Assembly: GCF_002897375.1 (NCBI RefSeq)
Contig: NZ_BFAG01000013.1
Span: forward strand, 62,001-126,000
From: Deinococcus aerius
Lineage (GTDB): Bacteria; Deinococcota; Deinococci; Deinococcales; Deinococcaceae
Reading direction: 5' to 3'
Length of the DNA: 64,000 bases
Both the position numbers and the translations under genes were made by a program. A model generated the notes under the pieces. It made no database searches and had not been told where the DNA came from. It saw nothing but the letters and a program-made list of their open reading frames with translations. Below, piece after piece: positions 52,305 to 61,810 of the stretch. Position 1 is the first letter of the stretch. Each line of letters begins with the position of its first letter.

Positions 52305-53225
52305 TCATGAGGGTCCGAACAAGGCCGTTCCCACTTCCATCCAGTTGTCCGCGCCGGTCAGGTGCAGGTCCTCCAGAATCCCGTCCCACTCGTCCGGGTA
52401 GTACAGCAGGGCGCGGGCCGTCGCCTCGTGCACCTCATCCGGGGTGAGGTTCAGGGTGGCGGCCCAAGCCCGTCGGGCGGCGGGCCAACGGCGGAATTGG
52501 TTCACGGCGGGCGAGATCAGGTCGTGGGCGGGCGGGCCGGAACGGGCGTCGCTCCAGTCGATCAGCCCGGTCAGAGTGACGTGCCCGGCCTGCTCCCCGC
52601 ACAGCAGGTTGAGGAAGTTCAGGTCCCCGTGCAGCAAGACCGGCGCGTGCGCGAAGCCGGGGCCGTTCCACACCACGTCGAGCAGAAACGCCTCGGCACT
52701 CCGGGCTAAGGCGGGAGGAGCGCGCAGTTCGCGGGGGAGTTCGAGCCCCTGACGCAGGAGCAGCCCCGGCCAGTCGAAATGGAGGTCGGCGGGGAGGGGC
52801 AGGGCCTGCACGGCGCGCAGCAGTTCCGCCTGCTGTCCTGCAAGCCGAATCTGCTCGGACTCGGCGAGCTCTCCCCACACCTCCCGCAGAGGCCTGCCCG
52901 GCAGGCGCCGCGTGACCAGATACGCCCACTTTCCCAACGTCCCCCCAGCCAGCAGGTCGGGGGTGGGCAACGGCAACTGCCCCCGGACTGCCCGGAGCGC
53001 CGCGCCCTCCCGCCGCGCGTCCCCGGCCCAGAAGGGGGGCACAAGCTTGACCACCGCGTCCCCGACGGCAAACACGGCATTCTTCCCCAGCCGGAAGCGG
53101 GTGAAGTCGCCTTCAGGCAGGCCGTGGCGCTCCCGGACCTCCTCCAAAGCCGCTCGCCAGGGAGCGAGGGGCTGGGTATGGAGGGTCAGGAAGGCGCCGT
53201 AGGTGAGGGGTTCGGGGAGGAGCAT
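52305..53225 (-). CDS. Aminoglycoside phosphotransferase-like kinase (APH family)
   Basis: 306 residues. Nucleotide loop and Lys in VFAVGDAVVKLVPP, hinge LVTRRLPGRPL, catalytic HGDLNFLNLL (Brenner motif), metal-binding IDWSDARSGPPAHDL. The family includes antibiotic kinases, choline kinases and fructosamine kinases; the true substrate is not evident. Cytoplasmic. The preceding gene region is short; it stands alone. Confidence 0.85.
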   Translation of the reverse strand: MLLPEPLTYGAFLTLHTQPLAPWRAALEEVRERHGLPEGDFTRFRLGKNAVFAVGDAVVKLVPPFWAGDARREGAALRAVRGQLPLPTPDLLAGGTLGKWAYLVTRRLPGRPLREVWGELAESEQIRLAGQQAELLRAVQALPLPADLHFDWPGLLLRQGLELPRELRAPPALARSAEAFLLDVVWNGPGFAHAPVLLHGDLNFLNLLCGEQAGHVTLTGLIDWSDARSGPPAHDLISPAVNQFRRWPAARRAWAATLNLTPDEVHEATARALLYYPDEWDGILEDLHLTGADNWMEVGTALFGPS

Positions 53226-53286
53226 CCCGTCAGGCTAGGCCGCACCGGGGCTCGCCACATCCGCTGCGTGGCGGACCCGCAGGACG

Positions 53287-53742
53287 TTACAGTTCCGCCA
53301 GCTTTGCCAGCACCACTTCCGGGCGCACCGTGTAGTCGCTCGTCTTCGCCTCCACATGCTCGAAGCGCACCACACCCGCCTTGTCGATCAGGAAGACGGC
53401 CCGCCCGGTCACCCCGCGCTCGTCGATGGCGACCCCGTACTGCCGGGCCACGTTCAGGTTCAGGTCGGCGAGGAGGGGCACCTCGATGCCGTACTCGGCG
53501 GCCCAGGCCTTGTGGGTGTACACGCTGTCGCGGTTGACGCCCAGGACCACGGCCCCGGCCTCGGCGAAGTCGTCCTGCCGCCCGGAATACTCGGGAAGCT
53601 GCATGGAGCAGACCGGGCTGAAGTCGAGCGGGTAGAAGACCAGCACCACGTGGCTGTGCCCCCGGTAGCTGCTGAGGGTCACCGTCTCCCCGGTCGAGGA
53701 GGGCAGCGTGAAGTCGGGCGCGGGCTGACCGAGCAGGCTCAT
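53287..53742 (-). CDS. Peroxiredoxin (AhpE/BCP-like)
   Basis: 151 residues from ATG 53742 (MSLLGQPAPDFTLPSSTGET); ATG 53751 is possible. The peroxidatic Cys is C45 in FYPLDFSPVCSMQLPE; the usual Thr is Ser in PxxxSxxC. Active-site Arg lies in DERGVTGRAVFLIDKAG. It reduces peroxides; no second conserved Cys is seen, which suggests a one-Cys mechanism. Fits an oxidative-stress role. Confidence 0.9.
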   Translation of the reverse strand: MSLLGQPAPDFTLPSSTGETVTLSSYRGHSHVVLVFYPLDFSPVCSMQLPEYSGRQDDFAEAGAVVLGVNRDSVYTHKAWAAEYGIEVPLLADLNLNVARQYGVAIDERGVTGRAVFLIDKAGVVRFEHVEAKTSDYTVRPEVVLAKLAEL

Positions 53743-53770
53743 GGCGTCCATGGTAGCGAGTGGGGGCGGG

Positions 53771-53953
53771 TTACTCCGTCCTTTTGAACATTCCCCACAG
53801 CAGTCCGGCCACGACAGGCAGCACGATAAGAGCCGCCGTGAGCCAGCCGCCCACGCCCCAGCCGCACGCACGGTTGGCGAGGCCGAGTCCCGCACACAGC
53901 ACGGCAAAGAGAATCAGCCAGGGAAAAGAACGCCGGGAAGACTCCGTCACCAC
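53771..53953 (-). CDS. Small two-helix membrane protein
   Basis: 60 residues if started at GTG 53953 (VVTESSRRSFPWLILFAVLC). Two hydrophobic helices: FPWLILFAVLCAGLGLAN and GGWLTAALIVLPVVAGLLWG, ending MFKRTE. No family recognised. An ATG at 54025 is further upstream, but would run into the desaturase promoter region. It precedes the peroxiredoxin on the same strand by 29 nt. Confidence 0.55.
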   Translation of the reverse strand: MVTESSRRSFPWLILFAVLCAGLGLANRACGWGVGGWLTAALIVLPVVAGLLWGMFKRTE

Positions 53954-54108
53954 GTCACCGTACCCTGGCCTGAACGGCACCGACGCCGGAACTATGAATG
54001 TTTCCCGCTTTACACCGCGTCCCAATTCACCGGTGTGTCAGGAAAGGGGGGCTAGTCTGGACGAGTACCGTCCACCACTCTGCACCCCCGGACGGCAAGG
54101 AGACCGAC

Positions 54109-55209
54109 ATGGCCGAGATTCTCCCCCCCAACATGCTGAACGAGCGCCCGCGCACGCCCGCCGGGCTGCTGAGCAACCGTGAAAAAGACCGCCTGATCGA
54201 GCGGGGCTTCCTGGGCCTGTACCGCTGGTACACGGCGCGCAGCCAGGAGACGCGCAACTGGAACCCCGACCGGTCCTTCGACTGGCGAAACATGAACAAG
54301 GACCTGCCGCCCGAGGTCATCACGGTGCTGCAGGGCTTTTTCGCGGTCGAGCAGTACGCGCCCGACTTCACCAGCCAGCTTATCCACGTGGTCCGGCGCT
54401 CGCATGGCCGCAGCCACTTCCAACTGCGCTGGGGCAGCGAGGAGGAAAAGCACGCCGACGCCTGGGAGAACGCCGTGCTGTTCAGCGAGCAGCGCAGCCC
54501 CGAGTGGATCGAGGAGTACAAGCAGCGGCTGCGGTCCCAGACCTGGGAACTGCCCTTTCCCGACGCAATCCACAACCTCGCGTACACCGTGTTTCAGGAG
54601 CGGGCCACCCAGCTCAACTACCTGAACATGATGAAGATCGCCCAGGGGAGGAGCGAGAAGCCGCACCTGAAGGGCGTGACCGACCCGGTCCTCGCCAAGG
54701 TCGCGCAGACCATCGCGGTGGACGAGGCGGCGCACTACAACTTCTTCCTCGAGGGCCTGCGGATGTACCTCTACTACTACCCCGAGCGCACGCTCGACGC
54801 GATCAAGAACGTGATTGCGCAGTTCTCCATGCCCGCCGCGCAGCTTGTGCCCGACTGGCAGGAGTTCTACGAGACGGTGTACCGTGCGGGCATCTACGGC
54901 CCCCGCGACTTCTCGCGCGACGTGATGCAGGTCGCCTTCCGCAACCTGGGCATCGAGAGCCGCAAGGCGCTGGAGGAGGGCATTCGCAAGACCCGCGAGG
55001 TGCCCGACTTCGACGGCGGCAACTTCAAGACGACCGCCATCTTCGAGACCTTCGACTACGGCCAGGTCGAGGGCGACGTGCGGAGGCTGCACGTCAAGAT
55101 TCAGGACTACGAGAAGGAGATCGGCTTCGACAAGCTCGACCCCACCGAGTTCGTCGAGAACCCCGAGGTGCCGAAGAAGGCGGAGTCCGGGCAGGCGGCG
55201 GACGACTGA
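54109..55209 (+). CDS. Acyl-ACP desaturase (ferritin-like diiron)
   Basis: 366 residues from ATG 54109. Diiron ligands: E in VEQYAPDF, EEKH at 112-115 in SEEEKHADAW, E in FQERATQLNYLN, and DEAAH at 205-209. This is the plant-type soluble stearoyl-ACP desaturase (FA_desaturase_2) fold found also in actinobacteria and deinococci. It adds a cis double bond to acyl-ACP with O2 and ferredoxin. A terminator hairpin follows. Ferredoxin is not encoded nearby. Confidence 0.92.
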   Translation: MAEILPPNMLNERPRTPAGLLSNREKDRLIERGFLGLYRWYTARSQETRNWNPDRSFDWRNMNKDLPPEVITVLQGFFAVEQYAPDFTSQLIHVVRRSHGRSHFQLRWGSEEEKHADAWENAVLFSEQRSPEWIEEYKQRLRSQTWELPFPDAIHNLAYTVFQERATQLNYLNMMKIAQGRSEKPHLKGVTDPVLAKVAQTIAVDEAAHYNFFLEGLRMYLYYYPERTLDAIKNVIAQFSMPAAQLVPDWQEFYETVYRAGIYGPRDFSRDVMQVAFRNLGIESRKALEEGIRKTREVPDFDGGNFKTTAIFETFDYGQVEGDVRRLHVKIQDYEKEIGFDKLDPTEFVENPEVPKKAESGQAADD

Positions 55210-55228
55210 GCCACCCCTCAAAACAGTG

Positions 55229-55256
55229 AGGCTCCTGCTCTGGCGGGGGCCTTCTG
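55229..55256 (+). terminator. Terminator after the desaturase gene
   Basis: GGCTCCTGC at 55230-55238 pairs with GCGGGGGCC at 55243-55251 (two G-U pairs, loop TCTG), followed by TTCTGCGTT. Confidence 0.6.
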
Positions 55257-55305
55257 CGTTGGGGCCTGACCCGCCGGGCACGCTCGCCCCGTAAGCTGAC
55301 CCCCA

Positions 55306-56466
55306 ATGCCCGCCCTCGAAGTCTTTCTCGTCTTCCTGCGCCTGGGCCTGACGAGTTTCGGCGGGCCGGTCGCGCATCTGGGCTACTTCCGCGCGGAGAT
55401 CGTGGCGCGGCGCGGCTGGCTGGGCGAGGCGGGCTACGCGGACGTGGTGGCCCTCGCCCAGTTCCTGCCCGGCCCGGCGAGCAGTCAGGTCGGCATGACG
55501 CTGGGGCTGCTCCGGGCGGGGTGGCCGGGACTCTTAGCGGCCTGGACAGCCTTCACCCTGCCCAGCGCCCTCCTCATGTTCGCCTTCGCGCTGGGTCTGA
55601 CCCGGTTAGGAGACGTGGCGGGGGCCGGGTGGCTCGCGGGACTCAAGGTCGCCGCCGTGGCGGTCGTGGCGCAGGCGGTGGCGGGGATGTGGGGCAGTCT
55701 GGTGACGGACCGGACTCGGGCGGGGCTGGCACTGGGGGTGGCGGCGGCCTTGCTGCTGCTGCCGGGGGCCGGGGCACAGATGGGGGCGCTGCTGGTCTGC
55801 GCGCTGGTCGGCTGGCGGTTTCTTCCTGCCGGAACAACTGGCGCGGGCCACCTGCCGCGCGTTCCTGTCTCCCAGCGGGTGGGAGCAGGGCTGCTGCTCG
55901 CCTGCGGGTTGGGTCTCCTGCTCCTCCCCCTCCTCGCGCCGCTGGGTGCCCGGTGGGCGCTCGCGGACGCCACCTTCCGGGCGGGGGCGCTCGTGTTCGG
56001 GGGTGGGCACGTGGTCCTGCCGCTGCTGGAGACGGGCTTCGTGCCCCGCTTCCTGCCGCACGAGACCTTTGTGGCGGGGTATGGGGCGGCGAACGCGGTG
56101 CCGGGGCCGCTCTTTACCTTCGCCACGTACCTGGGGGCGGCGCAGGGGGCGGTTCCCGCCTGGCAGGGTGCCCTGATCGCCACGCTCGGCGTCTTTCTCC
56201 CCGGCGCCCTGCTGATGGCCGGGGCGCTGCCCTTCTGGACGGCGCTCTCGGCCCGGCCCGCCGCACGCTCGGCACTGGCGGGGGTCAACGCGGGGGTGGT
56301 GGGGCTGCTCCTCGCTGCCCTGTATGACCCGGTCTTCACCTCCGGCATTCGCGGCCCGCGGGAGGCGGCGCTGGCGTTCGTGGCCTTCGGGGCGCTGACG
56401 GCGGGGCGAGTTCCGGCTTGGGCCGTCGTGGGGGCATGTGCGGTGGTGGGGTGGGTGCTGTCCTGA
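55306..56466 (+). CDS. chrA: Chromate transporter ChrA (CHR family)
   Basis: 386 residues. Two CHR repeats; the first starts FLRLGLTSFGGPVAHLGYF, the second ALVFGGGHVVLPLLETGFV. Conserved ALAQFLPGPASSQVG and ANAVPGPLFTF. About ten hydrophobic segments in the inner membrane. Members export chromate or related oxyanions. Followed by dispersed repeat copy 3. No chrB-type regulator is visible nearby. Confidence 0.93.
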   Translation: MPALEVFLVFLRLGLTSFGGPVAHLGYFRAEIVARRGWLGEAGYADVVALAQFLPGPASSQVGMTLGLLRAGWPGLLAAWTAFTLPSALLMFAFALGLTRLGDVAGAGWLAGLKVAAVAVVAQAVAGMWGSLVTDRTRAGLALGVAAALLLLPGAGAQMGALLVCALVGWRFLPAGTTGAGHLPRVPVSQRVGAGLLLACGLGLLLLPLLAPLGARWALADATFRAGALVFGGGHVVLPLLETGFVPRFLPHETFVAGYGAANAVPGPLFTFATYLGAAQGAVPAWQGALIATLGVFLPGALLMAGALPFWTALSARPAARSALAGVNAGVVGLLLAALYDPVFTSGIRGPREAALAFVAFGALTAGRVPAWAVVGACAVVGWVLS

Positions 56467-56575
56467 AAGACCGTCTGACAGGGCAGGCAGCGGCAACGAC
56501 CTCAAGGCGTGTGGTTGTGGGAAGGAGAGCCTTAAGAGGCGTGACCGGATGGGCAGGGCATCTTGATACGGTTTG

Positions 56576-56872
56576 CCCCCACCCCCCCCGCCCCCCTACC
56601 CCCACCGGGGGCAGGGGGGAGTTTTCCGCTGCGCTCGGCAAGGGGCCCGGCCCATCACGCCTGTGGCCGTCCTCCTTCACGCGGAATGTTTGATCTTGCT
56701 GCATCCTCAGCCACGTGCCCACCGTCTCGCTGCGCGAGCCGACGTGGTGAAGGCGGTGCGAGAGCAAGTTCCTTGCGGGGATCGTCCGTCCACCATAGAC
56801 GGTTTTGAAAAAGCTAAAGCTTTGGCGCCATTGGCTCCTCCCCCCTGCGGGGGAGGTTGGGAGGGGGTGGCG
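56576..56872 (-). repeat. Dispersed repeat, copy 3 (inverted)
   Basis: On the minus strand it reads the same blocks as copies 1 and 2: CTCCCCC/GGGGGAG hairpin, GGCGCCAAAGC, CAAAACCGTC, CTCTCGCACCGCCTTCACCA, GCAGCGAGACGGTGGGC, AGGATGCAGCAAGATCAAAC, GCGCAGCG, then C-rich/G-rich right hairpin. One base shorter than copy 1 near the CCTTGCTCGC block. It lies between the convergent chrA and YkgJ genes. The flanks 56467-56575 and 56873-56981 hold nothing I recognise. Confidence 0.88.
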
Positions 56873-56981
56873 AGCACAGATCGCCCTATTGCCCGGCCCC
56901 AGAGGGCCCTGGCGTCCCCTCCCGATCCTCAACTTTCCAGCCCGTACATCCCTGTCCGTCAGCAACCGTCTCACATAGTCG

Positions 56982-57284
56982 CTAAGTCCCGTAAGCCTCC
57001 TCCTCCAACCCGTAAATCTCGAGGAACCGCTGGACCCGGGCCTCCAGTGAGGGCAAGGGCGCCACTTCCCCGCATACCCAGTCGGGCTGGTAGTTGCGGC
57101 AGACGGCGGGCCGGGTCATGTAGACGGCGCACAGGCAGTCTCTACCCAGATGGACGCACGGCACGCCCAGCGGCTTCCCCAGCGCGTGAATATCGGGGGC
57201 CGAGCAGCACGCCCCGCACGCCGTACACTCGCGCACGAGTGGGGAGCGGGGCGGGAAGTCGGGGGGCGCGGCGAAGGGGTCCAT
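56982..57284 (-). CDS. YkgJ-family cysteine cluster protein
   Basis: 100 residues from ATG 57284. Cys pattern CTACGACCSAPD, CVHLGRDCLCAVYMTRPAVC and CRNY matches the YkgJ/CxxCxxCC metal-binding domain (Fe-S or Zn). Function unknown for most members. Stands 56 nt downstream of the aminotransferase gene on the same strand. Confidence 0.85.
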   Translation of the reverse strand: MDPFAAPPDFPPRSPLVRECTACGACCSAPDIHALGKPLGVPCVHLGRDCLCAVYMTRPAVCRNYQPDWVCGEVAPLPSLEARVQRFLEIYGLEEEAYGT

Positions 57285-57340
57285 GGGCGGATCAGGAAGA
57301 CCGTAGCGCCTCTGGCCCGCGCCCGGTGTAACCCGGTCCT

Positions 57341-58426
57341 CTACCTGAACTCGCGGGCCGCGGCGATCAGCGCATCGTTCTCGGCGGGGGTGCCCACGGC
57401 GACGCGCAGGCAACCCTCCAACATGGGGAGCCGGTCTTGGCGGCGCACCACGATGCCGCGGCTCAGCAGGTGGCGATAGGCGGCCTCCGCGTCCGGCGTG
57501 CGGATCAGGTAGAAGTTCGCCCGGCTGGGGTGAACCGTCCAGACGGGGTGATCCGCGAGGGCGGCGATGACCCGCTCCCGCTCGCGCACGACCTCTGCCG
57601 CGCGCTCGGCCACGTACCCAGGGTTTTCCAGCGCCACCTCCAGCGCGGCCTGGGCAAGAGTACCGACGTTGAAGGCGGGAACGAGCTTCTGAAGCTGGGT
57701 GGCGAGGGCGATGCTGCCCAGCGCGTACCCCAGCCGCACGCCCGCCAGCCCCCACGCCTTGCTGAAGGTCCGCAGGCTGAGGCGGTTCTCCCCCGCCCGC
57801 ACAAGGTTCCGGTAATCGGTGCCGCTGAACTGGTGGTACGCCTCGTCGAGGACGACGACCCAGCCTTCGGCGGCCTCCACGACCTCGCGCACCGCAGCCT
57901 CCGCGTCCACGAAGCCGGTCGGGGCATGGGGCTGGGTCACGTAGAGCACGCCGGGGCGGTTCTCCCGCAGGGCGGCCTTGAGTGCCCCCACCGGCAGCGA
58001 GAAGTCAGGGTTCAGCGGCACCTGCACCAGCCGGGCGTCCAGCAGCCGCGCCTCCAGGGTGTACACGCTGAAGGTGGGGCTCACCGTCAGCACGGTCTGC
58101 CCGATCCCCGCCAGCTCGGTGAGCAGCTTGATGAGGACGTTGCTGCCCGGCGTGAGGACCACGCCCGCCGGGTCCCAGCCCTCGAAGGCGGCGACCCGTT
58201 CCTTCAGAGTGTCGGCGTGGAGGTCGGGATAGCGGTTCCAGGGACGGGCCAGCATCCGCCCCGTCGCCACCACCTTGAGGTCCGCCGGGAAGTCGTAGGC
58301 GCTCTCGTTCTGGTCGAGCTTGATGGGGGCGTCGATGGGCGTGAAGGGGTACGCGGGCACCGAGCGGACGGCGGGGCGCACCCCGGCGGGCTCGGCGGGA
58401 TTCGTCACAGGAGGCCGGGAGGTCAT
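57341..58426 (-). CDS. hisC: Histidinol-phosphate aminotransferase (HisC-like)
   Basis: 361 residues from ATG 58426 ([15 protein letters not shown]). PLP fold type [13 protein letters not shown] (substrate loop), [40 protein letters not shown] with the PLP Lys, and the C-terminal Arg ([14 protein letters not shown]). It converts imidazole acetol phosphate with glutamate to histidinol phosphate. HisC-like enzymes can also act on aromatic amino acids, so the symbol is tentative. Confidence 0.87.
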   Translation of the reverse strand: MTSRPPVTNPAEPAGVRPAVRSVPAYPFTPIDAPIKLDQNESAYDFPADLKVVATGRMLARPWNRYPDLHADTLKERVAAFEGWDPAGVVLTPGSNVLIKLLTELAGIGQTVLTVSPTFSVYTLEARLLDARLVQVPLNPDFSLPVGALKAALRENRPGVLYVTQPHAPTGFVDAEAAVREVVEAAEGWVVVLDEAYHQFSGTDYRNLVRAGENRLSLRTFSKAWGLAGVRLGYALGSIALATQLQKLVPAFNVGTLAQAALEVALENPGYVAERAAEVVRERERVIAALADHPVWTVHPSRANFYLIRTPDAEAAYRHLLSRGIVVRRQDRLPMLEGCLRVAVGTPAENDALIAAAREFR

Positions 58427-58527
58427 GCCGACCGTTCTACCACCCGCCACGCGCCCCGGGTGGGCTGTCCACGCATCCCAAACGGGCGTTCGCTTGTTCG
58501 CGTGCTAGCCTACCCTCACAGCCGCCC

Positions 58528-59160
58528 ATGACGGACCGTCCTGCCCCCACCCCCGAGATGCCGCCCGCCGACTCCCCCGCCCGGAACCGGCGCGAGCAGA
58601 TTCACGAGGTCGCGGGCCGCCTCTTCTCCGAGCGCGGCTACCACGCGACCAGCATGCGCGACCTGGCTGGGCAGCTCGGGATGCAGGGGGGCAGCTTGTA
58701 CGCGCACATCAGCGGCAAGGAGGACCTGCTCGTCGAGATCGTGCAGCAGGCGGCGCGGCAGTTCGACGCGGCCCTCCTCCCGCTGCGGGGCGAGGCGATG
58801 CCCGCCGACCAAAAGCTGCGCGAGGCGATGGAGCGGCACATCCGGGTGGTGGCCGACAACATGGAGAGCGCGACCGTGTTCTTCCACGAGTGGAAGCACC
58901 TCTCGCCCGCCGCCTACGCCCACGTGACGAGCTGGCGCGACACCATCGACGCCTTCTACCGCGACCTCGTGGCCCAGGGGATGGGCGAGGGCCTGTTCCG
59001 CCCCGACCTGGACGTGAAGATGACCGCCAACCTGATCCTGTCCGCCGTGAACTGGACCTACACCTGGTATCGCCCGGGCGGCCCCCTCACCCCGCGCGAC
59101 GTGGCCGAACGGTACGCCGACATGTTGCTGGTTGGCCTGCGGGCACCGGACCCGGCATGA
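58528..59160 (+). CDS. TetR-family regulator
   Basis: 210 residues. TetR HTH about 22-70 ([51 protein letters not shown]). The ligand domain has FFHEWKHLS as in KstR2/FadR-type members, so a CoA-linked lipid ligand is possible. The next gene overlaps its stop (ATGA). Divergent from hisC with 101 nt between starts. Confidence 0.9.
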   Translation: MTDRPAPTPEMPPADSPARNRREQIHEVAGRLFSERGYHATSMRDLAGQLGMQGGSLYAHISGKEDLLVEIVQQAARQFDAALLPLRGEAMPADQKLREAMERHIRVVADNMESATVFFHEWKHLSPAAYAHVTSWRDTIDAFYRDLVAQGMGEGLFRPDLDVKMTANLILSAVNWTYTWYRPGGPLTPRDVAERYADMLLVGLRAPDPA

Positions 59161-59483
59161 GCCACCCCACCGTCACGGTCCGCATCCGCGACGCGCTGCG
59201 GTACGCCCAGGGCCGCGCCGCGAAGCTGGACCGCACCCAGCAGCTCGAACTGGGCGAGGACCTGTTCATCCGCATCGGTCCCGGCGGGCGCAAGTTCCTG
59301 CTGTTCTGCCTGGACGGCGAGCCGGACCAGGGCACCGCCCGCGCCGTCGCCGAAGCGCTGGGGCTGAAAGACCCCCAGTACGGCTGGCACCAGGGGGCCA
59401 CCCTGCGCTCGCTGACTGTGGTGGAGGCGGGGGCGGAGGGCAACGCTGAGGCGGGGATAGAAGACGCACCGGAGGGGAGCTGA
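59157..59483 (+). CDS. Unknown protein coupled to the TetR gene
   Basis: 108 residues, ATG overlapping the TetR stop (ATGA). Soluble alpha/beta; [14 protein letters not shown] near the end is Glu/Gly-rich. No domain recognised. The coupling suggests a role with the regulator. Confidence 0.65.
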   Translation: MSHPTVTVRIRDALRYAQGRAAKLDRTQQLELGEDLFIRIGPGGRKFLLFCLDGEPDQGTARAVAEALGLKDPQYGWHQGATLRSLTVVEAGAEGNAEAGIEDAPEGS

Positions 59484-59524
59484 AGCCGAGCGCGCACGCT
59501 ACGGTGGGCCTCACTCCCCTCCGC

Positions 59525-59956
59525 TCAATCCCGCCTCGTCATGTCGGCCGTGTACCCGCCGCCGGGCCACTGCCAGCCGCCCGTCACCGTCCGGCCATCC
59601 TCGCTGAACGTTCCCCGGTAGAAACTCGGGGAGTCCCTGACTCCGGCCCAGATGGTGAGCGTGTCGCCCTCCAGCTCGTAGACGTAGTCGAGCGTCATCC
59701 CATCGGTGTAGCTGTAGACGCGCGTGTGGATGTCCGCAGACGGCTCGCCCCCGAAGGGATACAGGTGGCCGATGATCTCGATCCCGCGGATGGGCCTGCC
59801 GTCATGCATGAGGTCGAAGTGCTGCATCAGGAAGAAGCCGCCTTGCAGCCACTCGTACCGGACCTCGCCCGTCGCGTCCCCGAAGACCTGCCAGGTGCCG
59901 ACCAGCCGGTCAAGACTCCTGAGGTCGGGATTGGGTGTCAGCGGTTCGGCGGACAT
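59525..59956 (-). CDS. DUF1579-family protein
   Basis: 143 residues from ATG 59956, AGGAGG ahead. Begins SLDRLVGTWQVFGDATGEVRY, a lipocalin-like beta barrel (FFLMQHFDLMHDGRPIRGIE, TFSEDGRTVTGGWQWPGG) typical of DUF1579. Third gene of the ArsR-SRPBCC unit on the same strand, 92 nt downstream of it. Function unknown; possibly ligand binding. Confidence 0.8.
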   Translation of the reverse strand: MSAEPLTPNPDLRSLDRLVGTWQVFGDATGEVRYEWLQGGFFLMQHFDLMHDGRPIRGIEIIGHLYPFGGEPSADIHTRVYSYTDGMTLDYVYELEGDTLTIWAGVRDSPSFYRGTFSEDGRTVTGGWQWPGGGYTADMTRRD

Positions 59957-60048
59957 GCTGTTCCTCCTGTCTGAAAGGGGTGGACACTGAGCCACGCGGG
60001 AGTTCGGCCCGGTGAGTGTGTACTCCGTTGCGCCACGCAAGCCCACGT

Positions 60049-60534
60049 TCAGCCCAGCGAGACGGCCACCTGCTCCAGCAGGTCCAGCGCCCGCTGCATC
60101 CCCGCCTCCATCCCCGAGTTCAGGTGGGCGTCGCGGTCCGCCTGGCTCCGGTGCTGCACCAGGATGGTGAGGGTCGTCCGGCCGTTCTCCTCGGTAAAAG
60201 TGACGGTGTTCAGCGCCTCCCCGTCCGGCATGCCCTCGTAGACCTCCGTGGAGACGATCCGCTCGTTGGGCACGATCTCGCGGTATTCACCGTGGAAGCC
60301 GACCTCGGGGCCGCCGTTCGGCACCATCACGTAGCGCCAGGCGCCGCCCACCCGCAGGTCGATCTCGGCCACCGTCACCTCACCCAGGTCGGCGCCCCAC
60401 CAACGTTTGACGAGGTCGGGGGTGGTAAAGGCGCGGTAGACGAGGTGCCTGGGCGCAGCGAACTCGCGGGTCATCAGGATCTGCTTATCGCCGGGGAGCG
60501 TCACGGTCGCGGCCTTGCTCGCCTGTACCACCAT
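60049..60534 (-). CDS. SRPBCC (AHSA1-like) domain protein
   Basis: 161 residues from ATG 60534, AGGAGG ahead. FAAPRHLVYRAFTTPDLVKR then WWGADLGEV is the Aha1/START-like entry; TVTFTEENGRTTLTILVQHR closes it. Commonly encoded after an ArsR regulator. It overlaps the ArsR gene by 50 nt. Role unknown; ligand binding or stress response likely. Confidence 0.87.
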   Translation of the reverse strand: MVVQASKAATVTLPGDKQILMTREFAAPRHLVYRAFTTPDLVKRWWGADLGEVTVAEIDLRVGGAWRYVMVPNGGPEVGFHGEYREIVPNERIVSTEVYEGMPDGEALNTVTFTEENGRTTLTILVQHRSQADRDAHLNSGMEAGMQRALDLLEQVAVSLG

Positions 60535-60868
60535 CTCGTTCCTCCTGCTGGAGTTCTTCCAGCACGCTGTCCAGCCGCTCAAACCGCGCGGACCACGTTC
60601 GCTCGTACTGGCTCACCCAGTCGTGGATGGGCCTGAGCGCCTGGCCGTTGAGGCGGTAGAGCCGCTGCCGTCCGTCGTCCCGCACGCCCACCGCGCCGAC
60701 TTCGCGCAGCACCCGCAGGTGCTTGGACACCTGGGGCTGCGCCAGACCGAGCAGCCGCACCAGATCGTTCACGCTGCGCTCCCCCGTGGCGAGGAGATCC
60801 AGAATCTCCCGCCGCCGGGGCTCCGCCACCGCATTGAACGCATCCGTGGTCGTCGCCGCCCGTGCCAT
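60485..60868 (-). CDS. ArsR-family regulator
   Basis: 127 residues from ATG 60868. Winged HTH about 10-85 (AVAEPRRREILDLLATGERS, VNDLVRLLGLAQPQVSKHLR, LREVGAVGVRDDGRQRLYRL). No metal-binding Cys of the ArsR type is seen, so it is probably one of the SRPBCC-linked, non-metal members. It is transcribed from a promoter only 6 nt upstream, with a palindrome in the spacer, so it should repress itself. Confidence 0.9.
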   Translation of the reverse strand: MARAATTTDAFNAVAEPRRREILDLLATGERSVNDLVRLLGLAQPQVSKHLRVLREVGAVGVRDDGRQRLYRLNGQALRPIHDWVSQYERTWSARFERLDSVLEELQQEERDGGTGEQGRDRDAPRR

Positions 60869-60874
60869 GGGACT

Positions 60875-60902
60875 ATTATATACCTATATTGGAATATATC
60901 AA
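60875..60902 (-). promoter_or_regulatory. Leaderless promoter with operator for the ArsR gene
   Basis: TTGATA (60897-60902) and TATAAT (60875-60880), 16-nt spacer, 6 nt before ATG 60868. The spacer holds ATATACC-TATATT-GGAATAT (60878-60897), a near-perfect inverted repeat fit for a winged-helix dimer. Confidence 0.7.
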
Positions 60903-61118
60903 GAGGGAGGCTCCCTGTTGGAGACCGTAGCGCTGGCACCCCGTTCCAGGCAGGCCGGCAGAAGAGGCCTGTCCTTCGGCACAAGCCACACCTTGTGGTG
61001 CAGGCCTCCCCACTCGGTTCAGGAACCCGAAAGCACGCCCCCGGTCACGAGCCCGGGCCTGCGGGAACACGCCCGATCCCGAACCTTCACGCGCAGCGGT
61101 GAGGCTGATGGCACGGGG

Positions 61119-61736
61119 TCACGCGGCCCCGGAGGACTTCAGCGCCCCGATCAGGCCCGGCCAGATCACGCGCAGAACGGCCTCGGTGAGTTCCTCCCCA
61201 CTCATCCCGGGTTGCGAGGGCCACCACTCGGCCAGCCCGTGGATGCCCTGCTTGACGAACTCCATCTGGAGGCGCAGCCGCCGCATCTCCGCCGCGCCGG
61301 GCGCCTGCGGCAGCAGGGGAAGGAGCAGGGCCAGCAGGGCAGTCGTCACCTCCTCCTGAATGGAGGCGGCCAGGACCTCCAGGGCGGGCTCCCCGCGCGG
61401 CGTCACCAGCAGGACCCGCATCGCCTGCGGGTGGCTCCCGACATAGGTGAAAAAGGCCCGCAGGGCCGCGCGCAGCCGCTCCTCCACATCGCCTTCCGCG
61501 ACCAGGGCCTGCTGCCCCACCTCCAGCAGCTCGGCCCGAATCACCGTCATCACCTCCGCGAAGAGGTTCTCCTTGGAAGAAAAGTGATCGTACAGCACGG
61601 GTTTCGAGACGCCCGCCCGCGCCGCGATCTGGTCCAGGCTCACGCCGTAGTAACCGGACGCGGCGAAGAGGTCGGTGGCGCTCTGGAGGATCAGGGAACG
61701 GCGCTCGTTCCGCTTCAATCTGCGCTTGTCACCCAC
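61119..61736 (-). CDS. TetR-family regulator
   Basis: 205 residues. HTH about 12-58 (RRSLILQSATDLFAASGYYG, VSLDQIAARAGVSKPVLYDH, FSSKENLFAEVM). The rest is helical and variable. GTG start at 61736 lies on the AGGAGG run. Divergent from the DoxX-like gene; the palindrome at 61763-61782 is the probable operator. Confidence 0.88.
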   Translation of the reverse strand: MGDKRRLKRNERRSLILQSATDLFAASGYYGVSLDQIAARAGVSKPVLYDHFSSKENLFAEVMTVIRAELLEVGQQALVAEGDVEERLRAALRAFFTYVGSHPQAMRVLLVTPRGEPALEVLAASIQEEVTTALLALLLPLLPQAPGAAEMRRLRLQMEFVKQGIHGLAEWWPSQPGMSGEELTEAVLRVIWPGLIGALKSSGAA

Positions 61737-61762
61737 CTCCTCATGCTAAGCTACTAACCAGT

Positions 61763-61782
61763 AACCTACTATTTGGTAGGTT
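61763..61782. promoter_or_regulatory. TetR-type operator palindrome
   Basis: AACCTAC-TATTTG-GTAGGTT, perfect 7-bp arms with 6-nt spacer, between the divergent TetR and DoxX-like starts. Confidence 0.6.
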
Positions 61783-61810
61783 CGGGCTCTCGTTCCAGGA
61801 GGTCGTGCTC

